Below are positions 29,140 to 29,595 of a stretch of 29,595 nucleotides of DNA, piece after piece (position 1 is the stretch's first letter; every line of letters starts with the position of its first letter). Location: the IMG/VR virus record IMGVR_UViG_3300021963_000481, positions 1 through 29,595 of that record. The stretch is one strand, 5' to 3'. A model generated the notes under the pieces. That model was not told the DNA's origin. It ran no database searches and was given only the letters and a program-made list of their open reading frames with translations. A program made the translations under genes and the position numbers. Source of the stretch: a virus.

Positions 29140-29595
29140 TTATTCCGCACAGAGGACTTCAACGACCTTCTTCTCTTCCATGCGGGTGGCGCCAAGCGTC
29201 ATCGCATAGTAGATCTGGGTCGCATACGACTTGTCAGCACGCTCATCAATGCGTGCGGTCGGCTCACGGCCAATCGCCAGCTTGATACCGTCCATCGCGA
29301 AAGCGATGACACGACGTGCAGCGGAGCCATCAACACCGAGACGGTTCGTCACGATGAAGTTGAAACCAACAAAGCTGTTGATCTCGCCCATCGCCAGAGC
29401 CTTGACGGTATTGAAGTCCGAGGAAGTCACGGTGGTGCTGTTGAGCAGGTTCGAGATCTGCTTCGGCGAGACCGCGATGTAGCGCGGGATCGACGGATCA
29501 ACGTCACCAGCATCCAAGATTTCCTTGGCCTGGATCAGCTTTGCCAGCGTCAGACCAGTGGCGCCAGCGGCGATCTGGTTGGTTGCCGTGGCGAA
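29140..29595 (-). CDS. Major capsid protein (partial, N-terminus off the right edge)
   Basis: 152 residues are visible, open at the right edge. The end (IGREPTARIDERADKSYATQ, then MTLGATRMEEKKVVEVLCAE) matches the C-terminus of the Phage_capsid_2-type family (an HK97-fold capsid) as I remember it, and VKALAMGEINSFVGFNFIVTN precedes it. It forms the head shell. The N-terminal half and the scaffold and portal genes are outside the window. Its stop is 12 bp before the start of the head-associated gene, with the ribosome binding site between. Confidence 0.8.
   Translation of the reverse strand, partial: FATATNQIAAGATGLTLAKLIQAKEILDAGDVDPSIPRYIAVSPKQISNLLNSTTVTSSDFNTVKALAMGEINSFVGFNFIVTNRLGVDGSAARRVIAFAMDGIKLAIGREPTARIDERADKSYATQIYYAMTLGATRMEEKKVVEVLCAE

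Overview
The window is part of the genome of a small tailed phage with a T7/podovirus-type tail. The nearest relatives I can recall by protein style are marine or freshwater podophages of proteobacteria. GC is high in most of the window, and the lineage of the host is a guess (an alphaproteobacterium or similar). The window shows no integrase, tRNA, rRNA, insertion sequence or CRISPR array. Both edges cut a gene: a terminase small-subunit-like gene at the left and the major capsid protein at the right. Large terminase, portal, scaffold and the capsid N-terminus therefore lie outside, and if the genome is circular or permuted they probably join the two edges.

There are three transcription blocks. 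(1) Leftward replication block, about 5782 to 1: a small HTH repressor, a PD-(D/E)XK resolvase-like nuclease, a RecB/Cas4-like exonuclease, a probable single-strand DNA-binding protein, a primase-helicase fusion, a cluster of TAGGA repeats that could be an origin, a protein with an SSB-like acidic tip, two small proteins, and the terminase small subunit. (2) Rightward early block, about 5873 to 9332: a divergent promoter followed by fourteen short, tightly overlapping genes. These include micro-proteins, an OB-fold plus winged-helix protein, and four consecutive mosaic paralogues built from shared coiled-coil modules. (3) Leftward late block, 29595 to 9428: capsid, a head-associated protein, T7 gp11- and gp12-like tail tube and nozzle, three internal (ejected) proteins, a T7-type fibre/tailspike, a second tailspike, then a lysis and accessory cluster (membrane proteins, holin candidate, secreted nuclease, GH19 endolysin) and a few conserved small proteins.

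The early and late blocks converge at 9333-9427, where a long inverted repeat sits. The replication and early blocks diverge at 5783-5938, where repeated TTTCGCA motifs overlap the repressor's ribosome binding site. Two strong hairpins have their T-tract on the strand opposite to the genes around them (3715-3752 and 28636-28667). No gene-free stretch is longer than 300 bases; the largest gaps are 1409-1576 and 5783-5938.

No DNA or RNA polymerase gene is visible. The phage may carry one outside the window or use host enzymes, with its own primase-helicase, SSB and nucleases. No single novel defence or mobile system is evident. The best leads are the TAGGA repeat cluster, the mosaic coiled-coil gene family, the GNAT-like domain on an ejected protein, and the signal-peptide-bearing nuclease in the lysis cluster.
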